Source: Tolumonas lignilytica (lineage in GTDB: Bacteria; Pseudomonadota; Gammaproteobacteria; Enterobacterales; Aeromonadaceae). From it: a stretch of 64,000 nt of DNA. The notes beneath the pieces are model-generated. The model worked only from the letters and a program-made list of their open reading frames with translations, was not told the origin of the DNA and did no database searches. The stretch lies in assembly GCF_000527035.1 (NCBI RefSeq), contig NZ_AZUK01000002.1, positions 248,001 to 312,000 on the forward strand, in the 5' to 3' direction. A program made the translations under genes and the position numbers. This document shows, one piece after another, positions 17,368 to 25,029 of this stretch. Every line of letters starts with the position of its first letter. The stretch's first letter is position 1.

Positions 17368-18822
17368 CTAACCGACGGCGTTGTCGCTATCACCCTCTTG
17401 AGGTATGCAACCATAGATGACGTGCTTTATTTCTTGATAAGCAGCTAACCCCCAAGGCCCTAACTCTCTGCCTAAACTACTTTGCTTATATCCGCCCCAT
17501 GATGTTTGCGGAAAGATCACTTGCGGCGAATTGACCCACACCATGCCGACTTGTAACTGACGAGCAATCGAGTGAGTTGTCGTTTTATCTTTTCCAACAA
17601 TCGATGCAACTAGTCCATATTCCGTGTCGTTGGCTAGGCGAATCGCTTCATTCTCATTATCAAATGGCATTACGCACATCACCGGGCCAAATATCTCTTC
17701 ACGCCAGATTGGGCTGTTAGTAGTTAAACCGGTCACAATAGTTGCCGGAAAATGATAGCCTTCCGCCGATGGTTTCTTGTCACTATTGATGACCGATAAC
17801 CCAGCCTGCTTGGCTTGTTGAATGTAGTTACTAACTCGCAGCCACTGTGTTTCATTGATAATTGGGGGCATTTCGTAAGCAGTTATCTGCTGTTTTAGTC
17901 GCTCTAAAAGTGCGTGGTAACATTGTTTGTCTACTAAAACACGAGATGTTGCAGAACACATCTGACCGGCATTAAAAAAAGCACCACCGAGGGCTAACTC
18001 AGCAGCTTGGTCAATATCGGCATCAGCTAAAACAATCAGAGAAGATTTTCCACCCAGCTCAAGGCTAACGTATTTTATTCCTCTGCTTGCTTGTCGCATG
18101 ATGTGCTGGCCAACTTTATTGCTGCCAGTAAATGAGATTTTATTAACATCCGGGTGCGAGATCAGTGCATCACCAATATCAGCCCCTTTGCCTGTGACCA
18201 AATTCACCACACCGTTTGGCAAACTTGCACTCGCAATGAGACGCATCAGTGCGATCTCTGCAATCGGTGTTATCTCGGATGGTTTTAATATCACTGTGCA
18301 TCCCGCTGCTAATGCGGGTGCCAACTTCCATGATGTTGTCACCATCGGGAAGTTCCAAGGCATGATCAGTGCTGCAACGCCAATCGGTTCTTTGCTTAAT
18401 GTGGCGCTAAACTCTTGCGATGGCAGAGCAACATCAGTTTCATTCTCGAGTGTTAAAACGTAATCAGCGTAATAACGGAACGTGCTGATCACATCAGATA
18501 CATCTAACTCAGCTTCAAATAATGGTTTACCGGAATTCAATTGCTGTAATTGAATTAATGCCTCTTTGTTTTTTTCTACCAGAGCTGCAATACGTAATAA
18601 ATAGCGACTTCTTTCGTGAAACGTACTATTACCCCAAGTAGAAAAAGCTGCTTTAGCTGCTGAAACGGCATCATTGACTTGTGTTAATGATGCCGTGGTT
18701 AGTGTTGTTATCACTGACTTATTCGCAGGGTTAAGCACCTGAAGTGATTCCCCCGCACCATATAACCACTGGCCGTCGATATAGACACTCTTTGTATTCT
18801 GAAATGACGTAATCGATATCAT
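17368..18822 (-). CDS. NAD(P)-dependent aldehyde dehydrogenase
   Basis: ALDH-superfamily enzyme of 484 residues, closest in feel to betaine-aldehyde and aminobutyraldehyde dehydrogenases. Catalytic residues: Asn157 in PWNFP, Lys180 in LKPSE, Glu255 in SLELGGKS, nucleophile Cys289 in GQMCSAT; the Rossmann motif FTGSNKVG is present. In this operon it could oxidise an omega-guanidino or omega-amino aldehyde to the acid handled by the downstream hydrolases. The start overlaps the SnoaL-like gene's stop by one base. The 3' end contains a copy of the 18-bp repeat (17388-17405). Confidence 0.9.
   Translation of the reverse strand: MISITSFQNTKSVYIDGQWLYGAGESLQVLNPANKSVITTLTTASLTQVNDAVSAAKAAFSTWGNSTFHERSRYLLRIAALVEKNKEALIQLQQLNSGKPLFEAELDVSDVISTFRYYADYVLTLENETDVALPSQEFSATLSKEPIGVAALIMPWNFPMVTTSWKLAPALAAGCTVILKPSEITPIAEIALMRLIASASLPNGVVNLVTGKGADIGDALISHPDVNKISFTGSNKVGQHIMRQASRGIKYVSLELGGKSSLIVLADADIDQAAELALGGAFFNAGQMCSATSRVLVDKQCYHALLERLKQQITAYEMPPIINETQWLRVSNYIQQAKQAGLSVINSDKKPSAEGYHFPATIVTGLTTNSPIWREEIFGPVMCVMPFDNENEAIRLANDTEYGLVASIVGKDKTTTHSIARQLQVGMVWVNSPQVIFPQTSWGGYKQSSLGRELGPWGLAAYQEIKHVIYGCIPQEGDSDNAVG
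17388..17405 (-). repeat. 18-bp repeat, copy 1 (possible regulator site)
   Basis: TATCACCCTCTTGAGGTA on the plus strand, identical to 20838-20855. It lies in the last codons of the aldehyde dehydrogenase gene and about 57 bp upstream of the amidohydrolase start. Contains the dyad CCTC-TT-GAGG. Confidence 0.5.
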
Positions 18823-19229
18823 TATTGATTCACCTCTCGCGGGGATAGGTGTTCATGAATACATAACCACCTATGATCAGCTTGCTTTTGAAACACGATC
18901 GATTCCCGTTCTGTTACTGTTTGAATGCCATCGCTCGTCTTAATTTGTGTTTCGACACAATGCGTAAAAATGGCCGTATCATCAAATACACTAATTTTTT
19001 GTTCTGACGATCGACAATCCATGACATGAAAACCGAATTGCGTTTCCCATTGTGCCCAACATTGCTCATAAGCTTCTCTTGACGAAAGCGCGATTGGGTT
19101 GTTGTAAAATAAAAACGTGGCATCTGGATGAAAACAGGCGAAATAGGCGGCGGTATCATGTCTGGAAAATGCATTAATTAATGATTCTGCTGCTTGTTGA
19201 ATCGCTTCAATAGGCGATAAATTGCTCAT
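18822..19229 (-). CDS. SnoaL/NTF2-like protein
   Basis: Small (135-residue) protein with the SnoaL-like/DUF4440 cone fold expected from its pattern: N-terminal helix with SLINAFSRHDTAAYFACFHPDATF, a mid-domain beta region, and C-terminal strands ending DHRWLCIHEHLSPR. Members are enzymes (isomerases, hydratases) or ligand-binding proteins, and sequence alone does not tell which. It overlaps the permease gene by 4 bp (ATGA) and the aldehyde dehydrogenase gene by 1 bp, so it is tightly coupled in the operon. A role in an isomerisation or hydrolysis step is possible but unproven. Confidence 0.75.
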   Translation of the reverse strand: MSNLSPIEAIQQAAESLINAFSRHDTAAYFACFHPDATFLFYNNPIALSSREAYEQCWAQWETQFGFHVMDCRSSEQKISVFDDTAIFTHCVETQIKTSDGIQTVTERESIVFQKQADHRWLCIHEHLSPREVNQ

Positions 19230-20755
19230 AGTTCAACCCCTGTTTCGGTTTGCCATGTGCCCTTATTTTCCATGTTTGAGGTTGAATCTAATAAAGCGCC
19301 TGACGGGCCATACACTTCCGCTGGTTCAGGAAATGCTAGCAGTAATATCGGATAGGTGATCGCTGGTAGTAATAACGCGACAATCAAAGAGACATCGATG
19401 CCATTCGCTAAATCACCCAGCGGACCAACAAATTGCCCCGGAATATTGACCGTCATGAGAGCGATCGCAGCAGAAGGGATCCAAGCAAACATGCCGCGCA
19501 AATTCCACCCGTGATAAAACCAGTAAGTACCGCCGCGCTGCCCGCGGTTAAATACTTGCAGATCGTCTTTTAAATAGAATCCTCTGCGGGTGATGTATCC
19601 AATGGTCATTATCACCATCCATGGTGTGGTGGTCACAATGATCAACGTGACTAAAGTGGTAACTGATGCCACCAAACTAAACGCAAAGCGCCCTACAAAA
19701 ATAATCATGATGGATAATAAACCGATCAAAATTGTCGCTTTGATGCGGCTTAGCCCTGGGAACACACTTGAAAAATCTAGCCCTGTACCATAAAGCGAAG
19801 TAGTTCCTGTCGACATGCCACCGATCAATGCAAGCAATATCAATGGTAAGAAAAACCACGATGGAGATACGGTAAGTAGCCCGCCGGTGTAATTCATGCT
19901 TGTAATAAACTCAGGTGTTTTTTCAGCAATGATAGCAGTGGTCACTAAACCAAAGATAAATGGAAGTAACGTAAAACCTTGAGCTAATAATGTCGCTAAG
20001 ATGATTTTTATACGGGAAGTTTGAGAGGGTAAATAACGAGTCCAGTCACCAAGAAATGCGCCGAAAGAAATCGGGTTTGACATGACAATGAGTGTCGCGC
20101 CGATAAAGGTAGCCCAGAAACCAGCATCGCCCATATGCATACCCGCACCGGCAAACCCGGCATGGAACTGATCACCAAAAGCGAAAAATCCAACAGCAAA
20201 AACAACGGTAGCTAAAGTCACGGCAATCTTATTGATCAGCAACATAAATTGAAAACCGTAGATACAGATAACTAAAACGGATACTGCAAAAACACCATAA
20301 GCAATAGCGAACATCCATTCGTTTGGCTGTGCGTCAATGATCCGGCATATCGCGCCGACTAATGCATCGCCACTCGACCATACACTTAATGAGAAAAAGC
20401 AAATGGCAGTTAAAAGACTGAGGAATGAACCGACAATGCGACCTACAACCCCGAAATGAGCACTCGATGAAACAGCATTGTTGGTGCCTGTGTTGGGACC
20501 AAAAATACCCATTGGCGCTAAAATAAGTGCGCCAATGAATATGCCTGTCATGGTTGCTGCCAACGCTTGGTAAAATGACAAGCCGAATATGATTGGAAAA
20601 GAGCCTAACATGGCGGATGAAAGCGTATTGGCTCCGCCCCATTGCAAGCGAAGGAAATCGAATACAGAGGCATTTCTTTCCTGCTCAGCAATGGGTTCAA
20701 TACCATTAAGTTCAGGGTTAGTAATACTGATTTTTTTAGCGTTGTTCGTGTTCAT
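19226..20755 (-). CDS. NCS1-family permease (cytosine/allantoin/hydantoin type)
   Basis: Inner-membrane cation symporter of the nucleobase:cation symporter-1 family, 509 residues with about 12 predicted helices. Family signatures: LRLQWGGANTLSSAMLGSFPI after the N-terminal tail, FGPNTGTNNAVSSS in helix 2-3 and SNPISFGAFLGDWTRYLP. NCS1 members import nucleobases, hydantoins, allantoin and related ureido compounds, which suits an operon encoding a ureido-acid amidohydrolase. Strong AAGGAGG ribosome site before the ATG. First gene of the catabolic operon; a copy of the 18-bp repeat lies about 83 bp upstream. Confidence 0.9.
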   Translation of the reverse strand: MNTNNAKKISITNPELNGIEPIAEQERNASVFDFLRLQWGGANTLSSAMLGSFPIIFGLSFYQALAATMTGIFIGALILAPMGIFGPNTGTNNAVSSSAHFGVVGRIVGSFLSLLTAICFFSLSVWSSGDALVGAICRIIDAQPNEWMFAIAYGVFAVSVLVICIYGFQFMLLINKIAVTLATVVFAVGFFAFGDQFHAGFAGAGMHMGDAGFWATFIGATLIVMSNPISFGAFLGDWTRYLPSQTSRIKIILATLLAQGFTLLPFIFGLVTTAIIAEKTPEFITSMNYTGGLLTVSPSWFFLPLILLALIGGMSTGTTSLYGTGLDFSSVFPGLSRIKATILIGLLSIMIIFVGRFAFSLVASVTTLVTLIIVTTTPWMVIMTIGYITRRGFYLKDDLQVFNRGQRGGTYWFYHGWNLRGMFAWIPSAAIALMTVNIPGQFVGPLGDLANGIDVSLIVALLLPAITYPILLLAFPEPAEVYGPSGALLDSTSNMENKGTWQTETGVEL

Positions 20756-20837
20756 ACTCCCTCCTTGGGTTGGAATGAGGAGCTCGATAAAGCCGAATTC
20801 CTACAGCAACATCCTAGAAGGAAATATGTCGATGCAA

Positions 20838-20855
20838 TATCACCCTCTTGAGGTA
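20838..20855 (-). repeat. 18-bp repeat, copy 2 (upstream of the NCS1 permease)
   Basis: Identical to 17388-17405. On the minus strand it reads TACCTCA-AG-AGGGTGA, roughly two heptamers in a 7-2-7 layout as used by NarL-type regulators. It lies between the LuxR-family gene and the permease gene. Confidence 0.5.
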
Positions 20856-20870
20856 GAAAGGCGAGATTAA

Positions 20871-21671
20871 TCAGGCTGGAATATCGCTTAAAATCTCTTC
20901 AAACAGCTGGGATAACAACTCTTTTTGCGACACCACTTCAAGTTTTGCATAGATGTTTTTGCGGTGAACTCGTTCGGTTTCAGGTGAGATAGCTAGCACT
21001 TGCGCGGCCTCTTTACTTGAATAACCACGGATGAGCAATTGCATCACATCTTGTTCACGACTAGTTAATTTATCTTGGCCGTAATTGAGGAGTCGTTGCT
21101 TCAATGCAGCATGAGACGTGGGGTCGGGATGGCGTTCAGCATGACGTCGTTGATCATCGAGTTGCACTGCGGCTTGTAAAATGGGCGATAGCGCTTTGAG
21201 TTTGTCTAAAACGCGTTGATTAAATTTTGCTAAGGTTTGTGTGCGCCCCAGTGAAAGCAAATAGCTGAAATTGTCATAGCCCTGCACCACAAAACAGACT
21301 TCATCGATTAGTCGGGATGGGCGGAAGTAGTTGTCATAATAAGCGCTATCGTAAAAGCCATCAGGCGCGATTTCATCTAACGAGACAAAGCCATCTTTCC
21401 CCCGCATGCAATAGTCGTAAAAAGGGCTCAACAAATAAGCGCCTTGAATATAGCGCTCCCACACGGCCAGATCCGTATTAGCAAAAGAGGAACTCAGCAC
21501 CTGCGGGGCGGAGCTGGGGTGATAAATCAACATCACGTAGTCGTCAAAACTAGCGGCACTGCGTAATAAATAGGTTAGTTTATCGATAAAGTTGGGTTGC
21601 CCAACGGCAAGAATTAAATCAGCAACCCCATGAATAAGAGAGTGATCGTTTAATGAATTACGTGTGCTCAT
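20871..21671 (-). CDS. LuxR/NarL-type helix-turn-helix transcriptional regulator
   Basis: About 266 residues: an N-terminal region of unrecognised sensory type (1-190; not obviously a REC or PAS domain) and a C-terminal GerE/LuxR HTH (about 202-262; LTSREQDVMQLL...SSKEAAQVLAISPETERVHRKNIYAKL). I take the ATG at 21671 because the longer frame, starting at 21800, would begin inside the terminator of the upstream binding-protein gene; no strong ribosome site marks either. Located between the PotD-like gene and the permease operon, it is the natural regulator of both. Confidence 0.8.
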   Translation of the reverse strand: MSTRNSLNDHSLIHGVADLILAVGQPNFIDKLTYLLRSAASFDDYVMLIYHPSSAPQVLSSSFANTDLAVWERYIQGAYLLSPFYDYCMRGKDGFVSLDEIAPDGFYDSAYYDNYFRPSRLIDEVCFVVQGYDNFSYLLSLGRTQTLAKFNQRVLDKLKALSPILQAAVQLDDQRRHAERHPDPTSHAALKQRLLNYGQDKLTSREQDVMQLLIRGYSSKEAAQVLAISPETERVHRKNIYAKLEVVSQKELLSQLFEEILSDIPA

Positions 21672-21763
21672 TGGCGATAGAGAAACCACTGATGACTCCA
21701 GGTAAGACAGTATATAGCGGATATCGCAATGAGTCGGCAACCAATAATGAATTGATTGATAAG

Positions 21764-21798
21764 AAAAAAGATGACCGGAAATCAGATTGCCGGTCATC
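21764..21798 (-). terminator. Intrinsic terminator of the PotD-like gene
   Basis: Nine-bp stem GATGACCGG / CCGGTCATC (21770-21778, 21790-21798), 11-nt loop, followed on the minus strand by TTTTTT. Strong rho-independent terminator 22 bp after the stop codon. Confidence 0.88.
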
Positions 21799-21819
21799 AA
21801 AGGATGATATCTATCAGTA

Positions 21820-22857
21820 TTACTTAGCAGCCCATGCGTTAAAACGACGTTCTAACTCTTCACCGTGATCCAACCAGAAGGCGGCATCAATTGCGACGGC
21901 ATTTTTCATGTTTTCAGCAGAAGTTGGTAATTGGGCTGCCAGTTCAGGCGCTAACATGGCTGCCGCTTTTTTGTTGGTGGGGCCATAAGGGATGATTTTG
22001 GCGTATTCCACCTGTTTCTCTGGTTTTACGACGCTGGCAATAAATTGCATGGCCAGATCTTTTTTCGGTGATCCTTTCGGAATTGCCCAATAATCTTGCT
22101 CGTAAGTGTTGGTATCCCATGCCATCTTCAGCGATGCGTTGCCTTCTTTAATCGCATTCGCGATACGACCATTGTAAGCGGTGGTCATTACAACATCGCC
22201 AGAAACCAGATATTGTGGCGCTTGTGCACCGGCTTCCCACCATTGAATATTGGGTTTCAGCTCATCGAGTTTCTTGAATGCGCGATCAACCCCTTCGGAT
22301 GTTGCCAGCACTTTATAAACATCAGCGGCTTTTACACCATCGGCCTGTAATGCAGCTTCAACCGCGTATTTTGCCGTTTTACGTAAACCACGTTTGCCTG
22401 GGAATTTTTTAGTGTCCCAGAAATCAACCCAAGAAGTTGGTGCGGTTTTCAGTTTGTTGCTGTCGTAAGCCAGCACAGTTGACCAGACAAACATACCCAC
22501 ACCGCACTTTACGGCGGAACCCGCTAAGAAGTCAGTTTTGGCGCCAACAACTTTGTAATCAATTTTTTCAAATAAGCCTTCATCACAACCACGCTGAACT
22601 TCTGATAATTCAACTTCTACGGCATCCCATGACACGCTTTTTGATTCCACCATAGCTTTGATTTTTGCCATTTCACCGTTGTATTCGCCAGCGACAACTT
22701 TGGTGCCAGTCTCTTGGCTAAACGGCTCATAATAGGCTTTCACCTGCGCATCTTTATTAGCGCCGCCAAAAGAGATCACTGATAAGTCATCTGCCAGCGC
22801 GGCATGCGACATAGCGAAACCCATCATTAGGGTTAATAATTTCAAAGAAGTATTCAT
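21820..22857 (-). CDS. PotD/SpuE-like periplasmic polyamine- or cation-binding protein (orphan)
   Basis: Periplasmic solute-binding protein of the spermidine/putrescine (cluster D) type, 345 residues with a signal peptide to about residue 22 (SHAALADD). Typical features: LSVISFGGANKDAQ, DAVEVELSEV, a Trp-rich cleft segment IQWWEAGAQAPQYLVSGDVVMTTAYNGR and YWAIPKGS. No permease or ATPase gene accompanies it here, so it must use a transporter encoded elsewhere or act as a sensor. Flanked by a perfect TACCCC-AGAT-GGGGTA dyad about 99 bp upstream and a strong terminator downstream. Likely ligands are cationic amines or guanidino compounds, by context. Confidence 0.87.
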   Translation of the reverse strand: MNTSLKLLTLMMGFAMSHAALADDLSVISFGGANKDAQVKAYYEPFSQETGTKVVAGEYNGEMAKIKAMVESKSVSWDAVEVELSEVQRGCDEGLFEKIDYKVVGAKTDFLAGSAVKCGVGMFVWSTVLAYDSNKLKTAPTSWVDFWDTKKFPGKRGLRKTAKYAVEAALQADGVKAADVYKVLATSEGVDRAFKKLDELKPNIQWWEAGAQAPQYLVSGDVVMTTAYNGRIANAIKEGNASLKMAWDTNTYEQDYWAIPKGSPKKDLAMQFIASVVKPEKQVEYAKIIPYGPTNKKAAAMLAPELAAQLPTSAENMKNAVAIDAAFWLDHGEELERRFNAWAAK

Positions 22858-23199
22858 CTTGCTGTCCTTGCTTTTGATATATGCGCTAACTCATTGATTC
22901 GTTAGTTTTTCTAGAAGCTGAAATGACGATAACATCATCAGATAAATAAGATATATACCCCAGATGGGGTAGGTAGTATGAAAATCGTTCACCTGAGCAG
23001 TTCAGTAAAATATTCTTTTCGTGTTGACATGATGGTGCGAGATTAAGGTATGAATCCTACGCCGAAAAATGCCGCCTTATGGGAGCAATTAGCTCTTCCA
23101 TTTATTTGAATGATATATATTTACTTACTTCTCATCATTTCCCAAAATCTGCGCATATTTGGTAAAGTAAGACTCAAATATGAAATTTCCGTTTGAATC
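22858..23199. other. Intergenic region between PotD-like gene and the MTase-HNH gene
   Basis: A 342-bp divergent promoter region. It holds the palindrome at 22956-22971 and, at 23031-23039, a 9-bp match (GATGGTGCG) to the 3' end of tRNA-Val copy 2, a possible but weak att remnant. It marks the left edge of the defence-type island. No gene recognised. Confidence 0.5.
22956..22971. promoter_or_regulatory. Palindrome upstream of the PotD-like gene (7-2-7 layout)
   Basis: TACCCCA-GA-TGGGGTA, a perfect inverted repeat of two heptamers spaced by 2 bp, the arrangement bound by NarL/FixJ-type HTH dimers. About 99 bp upstream of the start codon. Candidate site for the LuxR-type regulator encoded next door. 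Confidence 0.5.
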
Positions 23200-24909
23200 A
23201 TGCCAGTACTCAAACCAACGATATCTTTCTATTCTGCCCGAGCAGTTGAATTATCTAATCAATATGAACGTGTTGATTTTGAAGCCGTACATCATGATTG
23301 GCTGGCGTTTATTCCAACTGAGGGTATGGTACTTGATGTCGGCGCAGGTTCAGGAAGAGATGCCCGTTATTTGGCATCGAAGGGGCTAAGTGTTGTTGCG
23401 GTAGAACCTGCGGAAGAACTACTGGCTTTAGCAAAGCAAAATGCGGTTGGACTGAATATTCATTGGGTAAATGATGCATTACCCGAACTTCGGGAAGTAT
23501 TCAGGCTGCAAACCAAATTTGATTTGATATTACTGAGCGCAGTCTGGATGCATATTCCAGCCTCAGAGCGGCAGCGTGTATTCAGAAAGTTAAGTTCATT
23601 GTTGAAACCAAATGGAAAAATAGTTTTATCGCTTCGACATGGCCCAAGTCCAGATTCGAGAGTGATGTATCCGGTCTCTTCGTCTGAACTTGCCGCGTTT
23701 GCGACACAATATGGCTTGCACTTCAAAGTATTATCTTCGGAAAAGAGAAGCGATCAATTAGGACGTAATGATGTCAGTTGGGAAACCATATTACTAATTT
23801 TGCCTGATGATAGTACTGGCGCATTTCCATTAATCCGTAACATCGTAGTGAACGATGCCAAAGCATCAACCTATAAACTGGCATTACTACGCGCATTGCT
23901 GCGAATAGCCGAAGGTCATCCTGGTGCGGTTACTTTTCAAAATGACACGGTTATCGAATTGCCATTAGGTTTAGTGGCTTTGTATTGGCTGAAACTCTAT
24001 AAGCCATTAATCGACCGACCAGATCGTATGCAGCAAAGTAGTAATTCAGGAAAAGGACTTGGGTTTATTAAACCGATGGGGTGGGAGCGACTTGCTGAAG
24101 TTGCCAACAACGATTTTTATATCGGGGCCTGTTATCTAGACGCAAATATAGCGCAGGCAGTACATCAGACACTGAAAGACATTTCTAAAACAATAAAAGA
24201 GATGCCTGCTAAATACATTACCCTACCTGGTACAGATCAAACTGTTTTTGAAGTGGAAACAAAACGCATTTCTATACCTAAAAATAACATTATTCTTGAT
24301 TCTGAATATTTTCAGTCGTTTGGCTCGATGAATGTGCCCAAACAAATTTGGGATTCACTCGTTCGCTATAGTGTCTGGATTGAGCCTGCATTAGTGAATG
24401 AATGGTCATCATTGATGGCGGGTTATACTTTGAATCGCCAGCAAGCTTTTACTAAAACTGATTATCTCAATGCGTTGAATTGGGAAGATCCACAGCGTTG
24501 CACTACCAGAGTTCGCGACCGAGTGCATCAATTACAAAGAAATTCAGAGGTAAATTGCTGTTGGAGTGGTAAGTCATTACAAAACCAACAATTTGCCATC
24601 GATCATGCATTTCCTTTTGCGCGTTGGCCGAATAATGACTTGTGGAATTTATTGCCAAGTAAAACATCACTCAATTTACAGAAAAGTGATCGATTGCCTA
24701 CATCAGGAAAATTACAGCAATCAAGAAGTTTTATCGTGACTTGGTGGCAACAGGCATGGCGTGATAACGAAAATGAGTTCTTCACGCAAGCGGCATTTGC
24801 ATTACCCGGTATACAAAAAAGTCAGCAGAATTTTAATGATGTATTTGATGCGATGACAATGCAACGAGATCGTATTAAAGATTTGCAGCAATTATCAGAT
24901 TGGTGCTGA
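23200..24909 (+). CDS. SAM-dependent methyltransferase fused to an HNH endonuclease
   Basis: 569-residue, three-part protein. Residues 1-200 form a class I methyltransferase with motif I VLDVGAGSGRDARYL (44-58) and the acidic VEPAEE; it lacks the DPPY/NPPY motif of DNA adenine methylases and looks like a TehB/type-11 fold. A middle region (about 210-430) starts with LIRNIVVNDAKASTYKLALLRALL and has no function I can name. The C-terminal part is an HNH/McrA-like nuclease: CCWSGK at 453-458, then IDHAFPF (Asp468-His469), Asn483 in WNLLPS and KSD at 495-497. No clear ribosome site at the chosen ATG. It lies 120 bp upstream of and codirectional with a Wadjet-like operon. Could be a stand-alone restriction or nuclease effector. 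Confidence 0.8.
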   Translation: MPVLKPTISFYSARAVELSNQYERVDFEAVHHDWLAFIPTEGMVLDVGAGSGRDARYLASKGLSVVAVEPAEELLALAKQNAVGLNIHWVNDALPELREVFRLQTKFDLILLSAVWMHIPASERQRVFRKLSSLLKPNGKIVLSLRHGPSPDSRVMYPVSSSELAAFATQYGLHFKVLSSEKRSDQLGRNDVSWETILLILPDDSTGAFPLIRNIVVNDAKASTYKLALLRALLRIAEGHPGAVTFQNDTVIELPLGLVALYWLKLYKPLIDRPDRMQQSSNSGKGLGFIKPMGWERLAEVANNDFYIGACYLDANIAQAVHQTLKDISKTIKEMPAKYITLPGTDQTVFEVETKRISIPKNNIILDSEYFQSFGSMNVPKQIWDSLVRYSVWIEPALVNEWSSLMAGYTLNRQQAFTKTDYLNALNWEDPQRCTTRVRDRVHQLQRNSEVNCCWSGKSLQNQQFAIDHAFPFARWPNNDLWNLLPSKTSLNLQKSDRLPTSGKLQQSRSFIVTWWQQAWRDNENEFFTQAAFALPGIQKSQQNFNDVFDAMTMQRDRIKDLQQLSDWC

Positions 24910-25029
24910 TAAGCGAAGTTAATTTATAAGGCTGGTTCGATATCTTATTGATTACCGATCCTTGCGCTGATTCTTATCATTAAACTCTAATGATCGCTGA
25001 TGCGAGTTTATTATTCTATTGGATGATTT

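Noticed and set aside
21671-21800. Longer start for the LuxR-type regulator at 21800
   Set aside because: It would begin inside the terminator hairpin of the PotD-like gene; the added residues have no family similarity.
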